Shown here in pieces: positions 32,013-42,432 of a DNA stretch of 64,000 bases (within the stretch, counting starts at the first letter, position 1; every line of letters begins with the position of its first letter). The translations under genes were made by a program, and so were the position numbers. The notes beneath the pieces are model-generated. The model was not told the origin of the DNA. It was given only the letters and a program-made list of their open reading frames with translations, and searched no databases. This DNA comes from Mytilinidion resinicola (Eukaryota > Ascomycota > Dothideomycetes > Mytilinidiales > Mytilinidiaceae): assembly GCF_010093595.1 (NCBI RefSeq), contig NW_022985459.1, forward strand, positions 372,001-436,000, in the 5' to 3' direction.

Positions 32013-32600
32013 GTGGCGAAAAGCATCAAATCTCACTACTCATTTTACCTCAGCTTCGAGGACACACACTCGACGACCACAAATTCCTCGCTACCCTCGA
32101 TCCTCAGTGCAGATTTCCATATCAACCCCGCCTGTTACCGCTCAATGCCGAGAGCAGCAGCGAGTTGCAGAGCGCGGCCCTCTCTCCGCGTCGTGAATGG
32201 CTTCCGCTATGAACAGACTACGCCGGACGGGAAATGGAGCTTCTCGACGCTCGCGTCATTGGCTGATAGACTTCGACAGAGGTGTATCCATATGGGAGGC
32301 CGCTTTCCCCTTGTGGCTACCGCGGAGACTGACTGATGGGTAGGCAGCAAGGCAATCTCATCGCGACCTCGCAAGCTGTTCAAGATCACCCAGCAACTGG
32401 ACTACCCACCCTACACAACTACCTCCTTTCCCAATTTCAGCACTGCCACTAGGATTTCCCTGACGACCGTGGATACCCGCGGAGCACTAAAGGTGGCCTC
32501 CTCATACCGATTGGAGACGTCTTCTCTTACCAACCACGCACCTCAACCTCATTGTGCGGCACCATCCTTTGGGGTAGCTCATCTCGCACATTATTAGCCA
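32013..32600 (+). other. Coding-like stretch, unassigned
   Basis: A 107-codon frame ends at 32336 (RVVNGFRYEQTTPDGKWSFS). A second frame, open from about 32339 to 32600, reads RPRKLFKITQQLDYPPYTTT. Composition looks protein-like in both, but there is no splice evidence and no family match, so I mark the region without calling a gene. Confidence 0.2.
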
Positions 32601-33634
32601 CCGAATGCTGCGGTGGGGGTCAGATTTCTGCCATCAGCCGTCAGCGAGAACCAGAACATGGTGGATCTTGGGCACGCACATTAGCCAGACCCGTCTAGAG
32701 CGATTCGAAATAGAGCTAAGAAAGAGAAAAGAGAATTGGGAGCTAGTTTCTCGTCATTCCGCGCGAGCTTGGGAGTGCGATCGTACTATTGCGTAACTTC
32801 CAGTCCGATGGAATCCGCCAGATGCCCGCTATCGAGGTTGTCCCCCTCTCAGGAAAGGACCAAGGAAGCTCCTAATCTATGGAGACCGGATGTCTGTTGC
32901 TGTAAAGCCTTACACCACCTCCCATAGGTCCTGGCCAGATAGGCGCCGTTTCACCACCCGCGGCATATTCTTCGAGGACGAGAACGCCTCGCACGTCGAT
33001 ACCGACTGTACATCTTAGGCCCTGCCGAGGATATGAAGTTCAATGTCATTAAGGATGGCTCCAACGAAAGTGGGAAGGCTGAGCCTAGCATAAAACTGCG
33101 TCAGGACGTGCTAGATGGAGGACATTCACGAGTAGAAGGTGGAGAAGCTCCAACTCTTGCCCGCGTCTCCTAATTACGCACGTCGATGAATGGATTCACT
33201 CCATTTCTGTTCAACCTCGGGAAGTACAACGATCACGAAGGAGTCTGATCCGCCTTTATTGAGCTCGAATCCAGAGTCCAACAAGGACTACATGCCCCGA
33301 AGCTGGACCATGAGGGTATCGCAAGCAATTCGAGGAGCCGCAATTGGTCTGCGGAACATGTTTGGTCACTAGTCCCTAGACAGCACCATTGTGAGGTAAT
33401 GATATCTTTCCAATCGCTCCGTTTCGCTCTAGGCCCCGGACTCACAAGTGACCGTTCAAGCTCATTGCGCTCACCCACCGACAGAATGAAGCTAATGATG
33501 GATCTGCTCACATTAGGACAGCAGGTTTGGAAATGCTCAATGAGTGGAGCATAACACAGAGCAGATGAACCGTAGTCTCATCCGCTGAGCAGCTGGCTAC
33601 CACAAACGTCAGGTTCTTCGAGAGAAAGAAGACA

Positions 33635-34147
33635 GTGAGGCGAAGGCGAAGTCTATCTGTCAATGACATTTTTTTGAGAAAGACTTCGACGAGCGCATCT
33701 CAACAGCCCAGTCGAGTGCACCCGAAGTCGTTCGAATCTGTATCAAGGAAGACTATAAACGCTTACAAGTACCGAGTTTCTCACTCGATTAACCTCGACT
33801 CTCCTAGTGCCAACCTTACCTCTCGATTCCACACGCTGAATGCCGGCTCGAGCATACGTCAAGGGACAGATGCACATGATGATCGCCACCCATGGCCTCT
33901 GTGCGCCTCCGAAAGCGCTCGACCCAGCGTCCCAGAAGCAAATTATCCGCAAAGCTTTCGACAGGCCGTAGAGACCCACTTAACATCAGGTCAGTCGCAG
34001 ACTCACCGTCAGACTTCAATAACACCGGGCGTTCCTATACCAAATACTCCTCAGCCTGCTCTAGGGGTAGATCTAGAGGGTCAGATATTTTCGTGGAAAC
34101 ACAACGCAACTTTGGATAAGCGCCTGGGGTTGGGGAAGATTGGATAA
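33635..34147 (+). CDS. Unknown 170-codon open frame
   Basis: Opens MRRRRSLSVNDIFLRKTSTS and stays open to TAA at 34147. It is basic at the N terminus, Ser/Thr-rich in the middle (TSGQSQTHRQTSITPGVPIP), and ends with KHNATLDKRLGLGKIG. There are no membrane segments. It could be the last exon of a longer gene, since the region from 33030 has in-frame coding-like stretches broken by stops. Not recognised. Confidence 0.3.
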   Translation: MRRRRSLSVNDIFLRKTSTSASQQPSRVHPKSFESVSRKTINAYKYRVSHSINLDSPSANLTSRFHTLNAGSSIRQGTDAHDDRHPWPLCASESARPSVPEANYPQSFRQAVETHLTSGQSQTHRQTSITPGVPIPNTPQPALGVDLEGQIFSWKHNATLDKRLGLGKIG

Positions 34148-34399
34148 CTGCGAGCGATAGGATAAGGAATGGGCCAACGTCCCTTCGAGCAGGATACAAT
34201 GAGCGGTATCGACCGGGTCAATGAACTCTACATGAATGCTAGCACAGGACAGATCCATATCGAGAAGTCGAGGCGGGCACTCGCAACGGCATATATAGCA
34301 CACTCTACTTGGAGCTGTATCCTATTCTTCGCCCTTGCACGAATAGCACTTTTTTAGTAGCACCTAAGCCTTTCGAGGCCCAGGTTGACGTGCAAGTCA

Positions 34400-35780
34400 G
34401 GTTTCTGCGCCTCGTCGAGGGATTCGCTCCTGACTTCTAGCAATCCTTTGTCCCTTTGGACCACCCGTCCTTTGTCCATTCGGAGGTTGGTCAGGTTCTT
34501 TGCAATGTCGAGTTTGCCACATATGGTCCTGGCTTCCATGCGCACTCGGACCACGGACTTCGGCTGGCTGACGGGGTTAAAGGACTCACGTACCGTGTAG
34601 AATTCGACTCCATCGTGGTTGCACAGGAACTCGTGCTTGCCTGAGTCAATCCTTTGTTTAGACGCATTCCGGGTTCCACAAGTACCTCCGAGAGTCGACA
34701 GGTCCAGTATCTATTCCATGAAGTGCTGATCGCGCTTTGTTCTCATTCCTAGGCGGCTTGGTACGCCGTGAACATCACTTCTAGTGGCTGGAGTAGAGAA
34801 AGAAACTGGCTCTGGTAATCAAAAGACGGAATAGGACATCGTTCAGCCTCACCATGATCTTGCTACCCCTCTGTATACGCCTACCCTCAGATGCCGCCGG
34901 CCAAACCCCACTGCCGAGCAGCCGAGTCGACTGATGTGAAGCGCATGGCCGCGAGGGGAAGCTGCTTGCTGAATGGAACGGGAGGGAGGAGCTGGATAAG
35001 CGAAATAACGAATACAAATTAAAGTAATATGATGCGGCTCATAGCACGGGATACTGTGTTGCGGGCGAGGTGGCTGCAAAGTCGGGGCACCGAACGTGGG
35101 TGACAAGGGGAGGCAAGAGTAGCCTTGAGAAGCCCGTCGCTGTTCGCCCGACTTATTGGCGTTACGAAAAACGTACGGAATTATAGTGTAGACAATACAT
35201 GAAGTAGTAATTAAAGGATCAGAAACGGCTGATACTTCGACCCGTTCGTCGGTTTGAGGTGATGATGGCACTCTAGTTTTCAATATCCGCGACTTTGAAG
35301 ATGAGCCAAGTTAGGGAACCAGTAAATGAAAATGGAGGATAGGTGACGGCTTAGGATTCTACTCTAAAGTATAGAAAACTCATCGGGTACCTCCGATTCA
35401 AACGTAGGATACATGAAACTGGAATAGGCACCTTCGACGTGCCAGTTGACAAGAAGGCTGTGAGTTATTGAGAGGAGATGAAACTGATCGTAGTAGCAGT
35501 GTCGCACGAAATGCTCATCGTCTCCTTCCACCTCATTCAAATTTACGAACCTTACTCCTCTGTCAACGGAACGAACTGCTTGATCACCAAATCTTCCTTA
35601 CATTCCATTTCACACTCAAAGTATTCATGTACTTTGTGCCTCTGAGCGCTTCAACGGAAAAGGGAAACCATATGTCACCAGATTAGATACAGTGTTCTGT
35701 CCATTTCACAATCCTACATCGGCCAACTCGATGATGATCCGGTGCATATAGTCGAAGCAATACAGGCATCTTTGCCAATT
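34400..35780. other. No supported gene
   Basis: Overlapping frames on both strands without recognisable motifs. The plus frame at 34456-34644 (YRVEFDSIVVAQELVLA at its end) is the least unlikely but has no support. Confidence 0.35.
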
Positions 35781-35942
35781 TCAATCTAAACTCCTTCATA
35801 CAAGTAATACACGACACCGGCTATACTCTGTCTTCCATCACTCTGTCTGCTCGATCCCAACTTCTCTTTATGTGTCATATTTACCCATTCAGCACCGTCA
35901 AGTCTCATCCTATACTCAAAAGAGGCACCCATGGCCTTCTCT

Positions 35943-36693
35943 GATCCGCGGTGTGTAGGTGGAAGGGTCGACACCGCCCTCGGGAACCCTGCTGATGATG
36001 CGAGTGCCAGCATATATTTGGGTGGCATGGGGTTGTAAGGATTAACTGACTCAAGAGTGACGGTGAAACGCTTCTCGATAGACTTCAGGACTCAGGTTAA
36101 ATTGATGTGAACTCTGATTTCTATAGACGTCTAGCTAGTTGTATATATACTAGGGGAAGGAAGGGGGGCCACCCCTGGGTGGCGCGCTAGTAAGTTCAGC
36201 TGAACACTGCACAGCTGAGTTTTCAGCTGGGCTCTCCACAGCTGAGATCTCAGCTGTGTTCTCTACAGCTGATGTTCGGAGTAGCTTTCTAGCATATGAG
36301 TTGTTGATCCTAGGTTGTAGTGCTGCAACCTGAGTTCAGGACATCCTCGTCTTCAGCGGTAGCGACGAAGGAGATACTCAGACTCTTGGTGCCGAAGCGA
36401 CCAGCACGTCCGACACGATGCAGATACGAGTCCAAGTCGTTCGGGAGATTGTAGTTGATCGCGAGATTGATACGCTCGATGTCGATACTATGATGGGATG
36501 CGTCGGTGTCCATGCAGGTCCGCTTGTTGAACTCTTTGAACTCCTTGTAGCGCTTGATACTGTTGAAAATTAGCTTATTGCAGACTGATTCTTCAATAAT
36601 TAAGACGTACCGCTCTTCTCGGCTGACACCAGAGTGAATAGCAATTTTCGGAAATTGGGCTTTTAGAGCAGCCGGTCGATCACGGTAGTACAC
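35943..36693 (-). pseudogene. SUB2-like: Sub2 (UAP56) C-terminal half, split by a MITE
   Basis: Sub2 is the DECD-box ATPase that loads export factors on mRNA in TREX. Reading leftward: [15 protein letters not shown], an intron of about 50 nt (GTACGT donor, GCTAAT branch, CAACAG acceptor), [54 protein letters not shown]. The 244-bp MITE at 36091-36334 follows. Beyond it the protein resumes: LKSIEKRFTVTLE, then in another frame VPEGGVDPSTYTP, the Sub2 C terminus. Motif V is damaged (GRG replaced by SHH before IDIE), while motif VI (HRVGRAGR) is intact. The upstream helicase core is missing. Clearly a pseudogene. Confidence 0.9.
36091..36334 (+). mobile_element. MITE copy C, 244 bp, inserted in a Sub2 copy
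   Basis: Terminal inverted repeats CTCAGGTT and AACCTGAG; a perfect 7-bp target-site duplication, TTCAGGA, at 36084-36090 and 36335-36341. It contains TATATATAC, a G-rich tract, GGCGCGCTAGTAAG and internal CAGCTGAG sub-repeats. It has no coding capacity. Near-identical to copy D at 59408-59654 in the same orientation. Confidence 0.9.
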
Positions 36694-36949
36694 AGGTTTC
36701 CCGTCGACCTACATGATGCTCCATCGGGATAACATCATTTCTGCGGCCAATAACCACCGCATACAACGAAGAGAGAGACCAAACCGTTTCAGGCATTCTG
36801 CTCGATCTTCCATTGACTGCCACGCTGTTGCGACGCAAGGCAGCAGAGCCAGTCGTTATCATGCCCGAGGTCTCCATCGTCTTGGTCCTCTTAGACCCGT
36901 CATTGTGGTTGATTGCCTTGCCCTACCTGCGCTGAATTGTCCGTGTGTC

Positions 36950-37228
36950 CTACTGCCAGCCAAGGCGCACCAGAAAAGCTGCCAACTCAACGGCGGGAAT
37001 GTGGCGTATTCTCTCAGCTCTTTCCCTCATTTCCAGGCTCAGCGCGGCTATCCACTCGGCCGCGTATTTGATTCCAGCATTGTAAAACCCCTCTCGTGCA
37101 TAAAAGACGTCCTCAGCAGCCTCGAGAGTCAGGCCTCGTCCGCCGTTATCATCCATAGTCGTTCTGGTAGTCACTCCCAAGGCCCAGTGATTGAGATCCA
37201 CCAGGACGTGTAGTGGTGAAAGAGCCAT
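36950..37228 (-). CDS. Unknown helical open frame
   Basis: A 92-codon frame with a protein-like helical stretch: LEAAEDVFYAREGFYNAGIK, then YAAEWIAALSLEMRERAERI. It could be an exon of a TPR-like or other helical protein; I cannot name it. No splice partners found. Confidence 0.25.
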   Translation of the reverse strand: MALSPLHVLVDLNHWALGVTTRTTMDDNGGRGLTLEAAEDVFYAREGFYNAGIKYAAEWIAALSLEMRERAERIRHIPAVELAAFLVRLGWQ

Positions 37229-37273
37229 GTAACTTGATAGTAAAGTCTTGTACGGTCTTGAAGCTGGCGTTAG

Positions 37274-37955
37274 CTATAGGCCGAACGTTGAGCGGTGGAA
37301 GGAGGAAGGAGGCCAGCAGGGAAGGCGGCAGGTAGTAGTCATTCCGGTCTCTCGACTTCTGGTATCGGCCGATTGCTTGCGGTGAGCTAGATCGGCCGCT
37401 GCTGCTGCGAGATGTCTTTGATGCAACAAAGCAGCGGTGACATAGATGCAGAACCTGGGGAGACGATGTGATCGGGTGGGAGAAAGAGAAGTCACGCTCT
37501 TGATTTTTAGGGCATTAGACGACATCCTGTTGCCCATGCTCATGCCTCCAGGGTTTATGAACGCGTAGGATGCTGCTAGATCTGGGCCACCGCCGTTGGC
37601 AACACCGCCCGCAAGGACATGCATCTCATGAAGATTGAACCTACGAGGTGACCAGTTCCCCACATGCCCAGGTAGAAGTGACCCGTTGTTCTCCATCTGT
37701 TTTGCTCCCACACGCATATTTGATGAAGAGGATGGCCTGGTCGAAGTCCTAAGTGGCAAGGTCGTTCGACTGCAGCATCCGGTTTGTCTCCCCTCCACAC
37801 AGCTCAGTTTTGTACTGCGAGAGAGCGTGTCGGTCAACCTTCCGGCGAGGTGGCCACCGAGGCCGGTCAAGAGGAAAGAGAAAGGATCGTTGTGACCTCC
37901 GCCGTTGAAACCACTGTTGGAGAAACCAGCACCGGCAGAAGCACGCGCCTGTCAA
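37274..37955 (-). other. Coding-like, frameshifted stretch
   Basis: Several minus frames look like broken protein: GAGFSNSGFNGGGHNDPFSF near 37900, DFDQAILFIKYACGSKTDGE near 37720, and LHEMHVLAGGVANGGGPDLA near 37600. They are separated by TAG codons and frame changes. The first recalls the Gly-rich linker of RRM proteins, but not enough to name it. Probably a decayed gene. Confidence 0.3.
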
Positions 37956-39058
37956 GCAGAGGTGAACGCCACTTCGACAGCTGTGCTGTCGAAGAGAGTA
38001 ACCCCGTGCATGCCGCCGTTCGATGCTTACTGGAGGCCGTCTTATGTTATTTGCAGGTAGAGCGGAGAGACATGGGGGCAGCTAAAGCCATCGACGAACA
38101 GTTGGAAAGAACGTAGGTGGTGGGTAGGATAACCCGAGTATCGTTCGAGCGTCGCGGTTGAAAGTCTGCAGGCTGCTGGGGTGAGCCAGTCAGTTTGGAA
38201 TGAATAGATGAGCGCAATGGGAAGCTGGATTCGGACCCAGAGTTGATCTGCCCATCAAGCAGTGCCGGTGTAGCCACGCAATTCTAGGCAGGCGTGTCTA
38301 TAGACACCAGGAGGTTCCTATCTATCTCCAGCGCGCTGAAGCCGACGATGTCACGCCTCTTGGCGGTCGGTCTGGATGAGGTTGCTCGAGTGGTTGGCTT
38401 GAAAAGGAGGCAGAGAGGCAGTTCGAGATGTCCTTATGAGTTGTGGTCGGAGATGGTTGTTCGTCTTCTGTGGCTTTGCTGGAACCTGTCCTGATCGATA
38501 ATTTGTACAGTGTCGGCATGGTGCTACGCGCTAGTCTCCATGCGGTCGGGTGGAAATAAATTAGGTTACGAGAAATGATAGGGTTTTTGGCGACGACGCA
38601 AGCTTCTCGTAGACTGAGAGGGACTCATTCAAATAGTTTAACATTTTGCGGAGGATGGTAAAGAGAGTGGACAGCTTGAGGTAGCAAGAAGGTGGTGCGG
38701 CGAGGCCAGCCAGAATGCCACGTAGGGCTGCGCACCGTGTTGAAGCGAGCAAAGTAGCAGAAACGCTGTACACGCGAACCATGGCGCTAATTTAAGGAGA
38801 TATCGTATAGACTTAGCTTCTAGAAAGCCATATACCGGACGTCCTCAGGAGTGGCCGCGATGCTGGTCGAAATTGTCACTGAGACTCAAGTCCCACATCA
38901 CGATGTAGAATCGCCGCACGGCAATAGCGCACCAGGGAGACAGTAAAAAGAATGCTCATCCTACATCTAAATCTACGCAAAATCTCACAGGAGAGCGAAG
39001 AAGATCTTATTCACAAGTCATAGTGAATTAGCAAAAACAATCTCACTCACCCACTGCG

Positions 39059-39069
39059 CGACTCGAACT
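39059..39069 (-). promoter_or_regulatory. B-box-like element downstream of U6 copy 2
   Basis: The minus strand reads AGTTCGAGTCG, two mismatches from GGTTCGANTCC with the GTTCGAGTC core intact, 2 nt after the terminator T-run of U6 copy 2. Confidence 0.4.
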
Positions 39070-39071
39070 CC

Positions 39072-39181
39072 AAAAAAATTTCGTAAGCTCACTTTGATAA
39101 AGCGTGTCATCCTTAGTGCAGGGGCCATGCTAATCTTCTCTGTGTTGTTACGATGTGACCAAATGCCCGAAGGCGAAGTGA
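39072..39181 (-). ncRNA. U6: U6 spliceosomal snRNA, copy 2 (variant)
   Basis: Identical to copy 1 over 65 nt, from AACAACACAGAGA through the U4-pairing region, AGGATGAC and the 3' stem (ending TGAGCTT). It differs just before ACAGAGA: after GGTCA copy 1 has ACTTGA, this copy CATCGT, four changes in six bases in a stretch that base-pairs with U2. The 5' hairpin (CTTCGCCTTCGGG) and a seven-T terminator are present. TATA, proximal and distal blocks match copy 1 in position. It is either an expressed variant or an early pseudogene. Confidence 0.9.
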
Positions 39182-39195
39182 GCTAAATTCTGGCC

Positions 39196-39230
39196 AAATA
39201 TATACCCTTAGAACGGGGCGCGTCAGTGCG
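39196..39230 (-). promoter_or_regulatory. U6 copy 2 core promoter: TATA box and proximal element
   Basis: TATATATTT at 39204-39196 (15-23 bp upstream of the RNA start) and CGCACTGACGCGCCCCGT at 39230-39213 (32-49 bp upstream) mirror copy 1 in sequence and spacing. Confidence 0.7.
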
Positions 39231-39342
39231 CGATTGTTTGCCCACCCACCACTTGTTGGGGGAAAGCATCACGGGAGATTTTCGGCAAAGATGTCATTAT
39301 GCACCTCCGAATTGCCAGTTGCATGTTACAGCACTTTGCGCG

Positions 39343-39373
39343 TCATCGTCGTCGCCGGCCGCTGCTTAGCGCC
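39343..39373. promoter_or_regulatory. Conserved distal block upstream of U6 copy 2
   Basis: Matches the block at 13766-13788 and lies at the same distance from the RNA start (162-192 bp against 166-188 bp). Confidence 0.45.
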
Positions 39374-40223
39374 CTGTCGCCGCCCTCCGCCACTGAAACC
39401 GCATTTGCGACATATGCACTTTGGGCTCTTCACACCTTAGGTCACGCATCTTACTTTTCCAAAGAACATCCTCGCCAACTTGCTTTTGAAACCCACCACA
39501 ACGTTCAATCCCATCAATTTCGGCGCGTCAGGACTTGGACTTCATAGCTGAGGGCCATCAAATGTCCTGACATCCTCCAGCATCACATCACCCACCCCAA
39601 AGCGGAATCGAAGTAGTTATAATATCAGTGTCTTCTGCATTCGGGTGTTCCTGTCATCGTGCCTGGATTTACATGCTGTATCTTGACCGTGAAATGCACT
39701 CCGTCATTACTCCCTATCGAAATCATGGCCGCTACTTTCCGCTGAATCGAACATAGCCACACACCGTCATCATCCCAAAGCATGACCTCTTACAACCCAG
39801 ATCTGCCCTCCGCGTAGTCTCCGACTCCCATATTGGCGCGCTGCCGCGTTGAGGGCGCGGTTGAACATCCCTCAAGCCACGTCCTCCATGCGCTCTTCCC
39901 TCTCCTCAGCCCCATCAAGTCCCACCACCGTCTCCTCCTGTTTATCCTCGCTGATGGTGAGGCGTCGAAAAGTCTCCAGAGCTCTCGCCTCCGCTTCACT
40001 CGACATGCCTTGTTCTGCATCACTTCCATTAGCACCGACAAGCACAACAGACACAAGAAGAAATGTATGTTTGAGCCCATGACACCTCCACCTGCGCTAC
40101 AGGTAGCAAGGCAATGCCAGCGCCGTGGTATCTCTGGTGACTCAGCCATCGCCAAAATGCAGCCTCGACCCTGCCCAGCCTGCAAACTTCCGACCGCGGC
40201 TTGCCGTAGTAATACTTGAGGGC

Positions 40224-40787
40224 TCATGCGCCGATCTCGATCGTCCTTCGACGAGAGAATCGACCGGACCCCCACGCGCGATGACTTTGTTTGTTCTTGG
40301 TCCTCCAGCTGGGAGCGAGGCTATCGGAAGCGCGGGCTCGTGCGATGGGGAGGGGCCGGTGTGTGGTATACCGGGAGCGAGGAGGACGGGGAGAAGGGGA
40401 TGGAGGAGAAGGCAACCTACCGGGATGTTCGAGGGCCGGGAGGGCGTGCTGGGAGGTCGTCTTGGTCTTCACGGCCTTCAGCCTGCGATCGCGCTTCTTC
40501 TCTGCTTGCCCCTCCCTCTTGATGAAGGCACGGAAATCGGCCCGCTGCTGACGCGTGGTTTTCTTTCGAAGCACGGCATCGAGCAGTTTCGCGTTGTCGC
40601 GGTCGAATCGGCTATCATCGTACAGGCGGCGGAGGGCTTTGCCAACGTTGGGTCTACCCGCGTTCTCCGACCTCCTAGCAGCGGAGTTGACAGCCCGGAG
40701 GACAAGGGCGTCTTTTGCGGGCGTCCTCGTAGGCGTCGGGGTGGCGATGGGTGTAGGCGTATTTGAAGTTGGCAGTTGAAGATCCAT
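40224..40787 (-). CDS. Tandem small-gene family, member 1
   Basis: An open frame of 187 codons starts MDLQLPTSNTPTPIATPTPT. A Pro/Thr-rich N terminus is followed by a basic helical region (GKALRRLYDDSRFDRDNAKL, then KKTTRQQRADFRAFIKREGQ). After GTAGGT at about 40422 the frame crosses a pyrimidine-rich stretch like the introns of members 2 and 3. It ends with SLAPSWRTKNKQSHRAWGSG, related to the last exon of member 2. Splicing is likely but the acceptor is uncertain. Function unknown; the basic helix could bind nucleic acid. Confidence 0.5.
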   Translation of the reverse strand: MDLQLPTSNTPTPIATPTPTRTPAKDALVLRAVNSAARRSENAGRPNVGKALRRLYDDSRFDRDNAKLLDAVLRKKTTRQQRADFRAFIKREGQAEKKRDRRLKAVKTKTTSQHALPALEHPGRLPSPPSPSPRPPRSRYTTHRPLPIARARASDSLAPSWRTKNKQSHRAWGSGRFSRRRTIEIGA

Positions 40788-41054
40788 CTAGCGAACATTA
40801 GCCTTCCAACTTGAAGTAAATGTCGAAATCAGAGCGAAAAGAGCAATATGTACGAGCCCAGACACACCTCCACCGTCGCCATTGTGCAGAAGCAGTGCTG
40901 ACTACGTGGTAACTCTAAGACATCAGTCATCGCGGAAAGTGCTGCCCCGACTCTGCTCAGCCTGCATCTTGCCGGCGCTTTTAACTTTTCCCCGTGAGTG
41001 CCAGAGGGCTTACGCGGTGACTAGGAAGGCATCACGCACCGCTGGGATTCGGCA

Positions 41055-41382
41055 TCAACCCTCCGGTCGGTCGCGATGACTTTGATTGATCTTGGCCTCC
41101 ACCCATCCGCGAATGAGTGAGGCTATGGAGAAGCCAGACTCGATCGACGGTACGAGGCCTGAAGGGAACGAGCAGAAGGAGAGGAGCAGAAAGAGAGGAG
41201 CAGAAGGGGAGAAACAGAAGGGGAGAGACACGAGCTGGCGAATACGTACCGTAGATTTGAGGAGCTGCGTTGTGAAGTTTGGGGTTGCGCTGTGTAGAGG
41301 GTTTGTTTTGGAGAACTTGCTGTTGTGCGGAGCCCTCGGCTTGTAAGCTAGTGGAGGAGGTCTGTGCACACTTCTCCGCCAT
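41055..41382 (-). CDS. Tandem small-gene family, member 2 (78 residues)
   Basis: Exon 1, 41382-41250 (MAEKCAQTSSTSLQAEGSAQ and on, 44 codons plus one base); intron 41249-41159 (91 nt, GTACGT donor, polypyrimidine tract, TTCAG acceptor); exon 2, 41158-41055, in phase, with SGFSIASLIRGWVEAKINQS, HRDRPEG and TGA. The last exon matches member 1 (KNKQSHRA). The upstream sequence is also shared between members (ATGTACGAGCCC-like block near 40855). No signal peptide or membrane helix. Function unknown. Confidence 0.5.
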
Positions 41383-41399
41383 TTCGGCGTGCTATTGAG

Positions 41400-42086
41400 T
41401 TTCGGGACGTCAGGTAGATCAATCAATGCTTTCACATAGCCAATATGTTTCCGAATACCTCGTACGCCGTCGTCTAAGAAGTCGGGGGCACTTTAGAACT
41501 AAAATGTGAACATATATTCATTCCTGCCATCCTGGGCGATTTCAAACGGCATAGCGGGCCTGATTGTCAGCATTGCAATCGTTTCTCACGCAAATCACAC
41601 ACACAAAATATGCACAGTGTGTCATAGAGATAGCATATGACAGAAAGAGCTTAAGAGGCAGTATGAGCATTCAAATCTCGCGTATATCAGCGCGAGGCTA
41701 TAATAACGACCCATAATTATTTCCCCTCGAATCCGCCACCAAAGTTCCAGGAGACTCGAGGCTGGTACCAGTCTCACACCATCTACCCTTTCTCCATTCC
41801 CCGTGTTCCTATATACAGCTTCAACTCGAGATGGTCATCGTTCGCCGTCTATCCTAACAACCATGTCAGCACAATCTCATACTATGTCGACAAAACAACG
41901 AGACGCAAACAACGCAGAAAAAGCAAATATGTACGAGGTGGGCCGCCCGAACGGACCCCATTCTAGCAGAGCAGGCAGCTGAAGCCGCGGATCGCCCTTT
42001 CGTCGCTCGTCGTGCTCTTACGACTCAAAGGGCCCTGCTCTACCCCAAATTATACAGTCCGATTCCCTTGTCCAGTCTCAGCCAAG
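41400..42086. other. Intergenic between family members 2 and 3
   Basis: Mostly AT-richer sequence with the remains of the shared upstream block (ATATGTACGAGG near 41930). No gene recognised. Confidence 0.4.
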
Positions 42087-42390
42087 TTATCCCTGTGGCT
42101 TTTTCCCCACACCCACTGAGCACGACGATTTGGTTTGATCTTGGCCTACAAATCCAGAGCGAGAGCTACGAGAGTCGGGCTCGGTGGACTGAAGTGCCGG
42201 AAGATTGTCTCCTTTTGACGTTGATTCTTGCGAACAAACTGGAGAGAGGGAATTTGGAAATGGAAAACGCTCTTACCTGCGCGAGAGCTCGCTCAGCCCG
42301 TCCATCAAAATCGAGCGGCCAGTGAAGAGAGAGATCCCGGCAAATTCGTTGACATTGACTGGGGGACATATCTTTCAACGATCGAGACAT
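42087..42390 (-). CDS. Tandem small-gene family, member 3 (71 residues)
   Basis: Exon 1, 42390-42277 (MSRSLKDMSPSQCQRICRDL to LAQ, 38 codons); intron 42276-42189 (88 nt, GTAAGA donor, CTTCAG acceptor); exon 2, 42188-42087 (STEPDSRSSRSGFVGQDQTK to TAA). Exon 2 aligns at the DNA level with the last exons of members 1 and 2, but reads best in a different frame, so the copies have drifted. Unknown function. Confidence 0.45.
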
Positions 42391-42432
42391 GAACTAAAAG
42401 CGGCGGGACGACGAGCCGAGCGGAAGGTTTAA

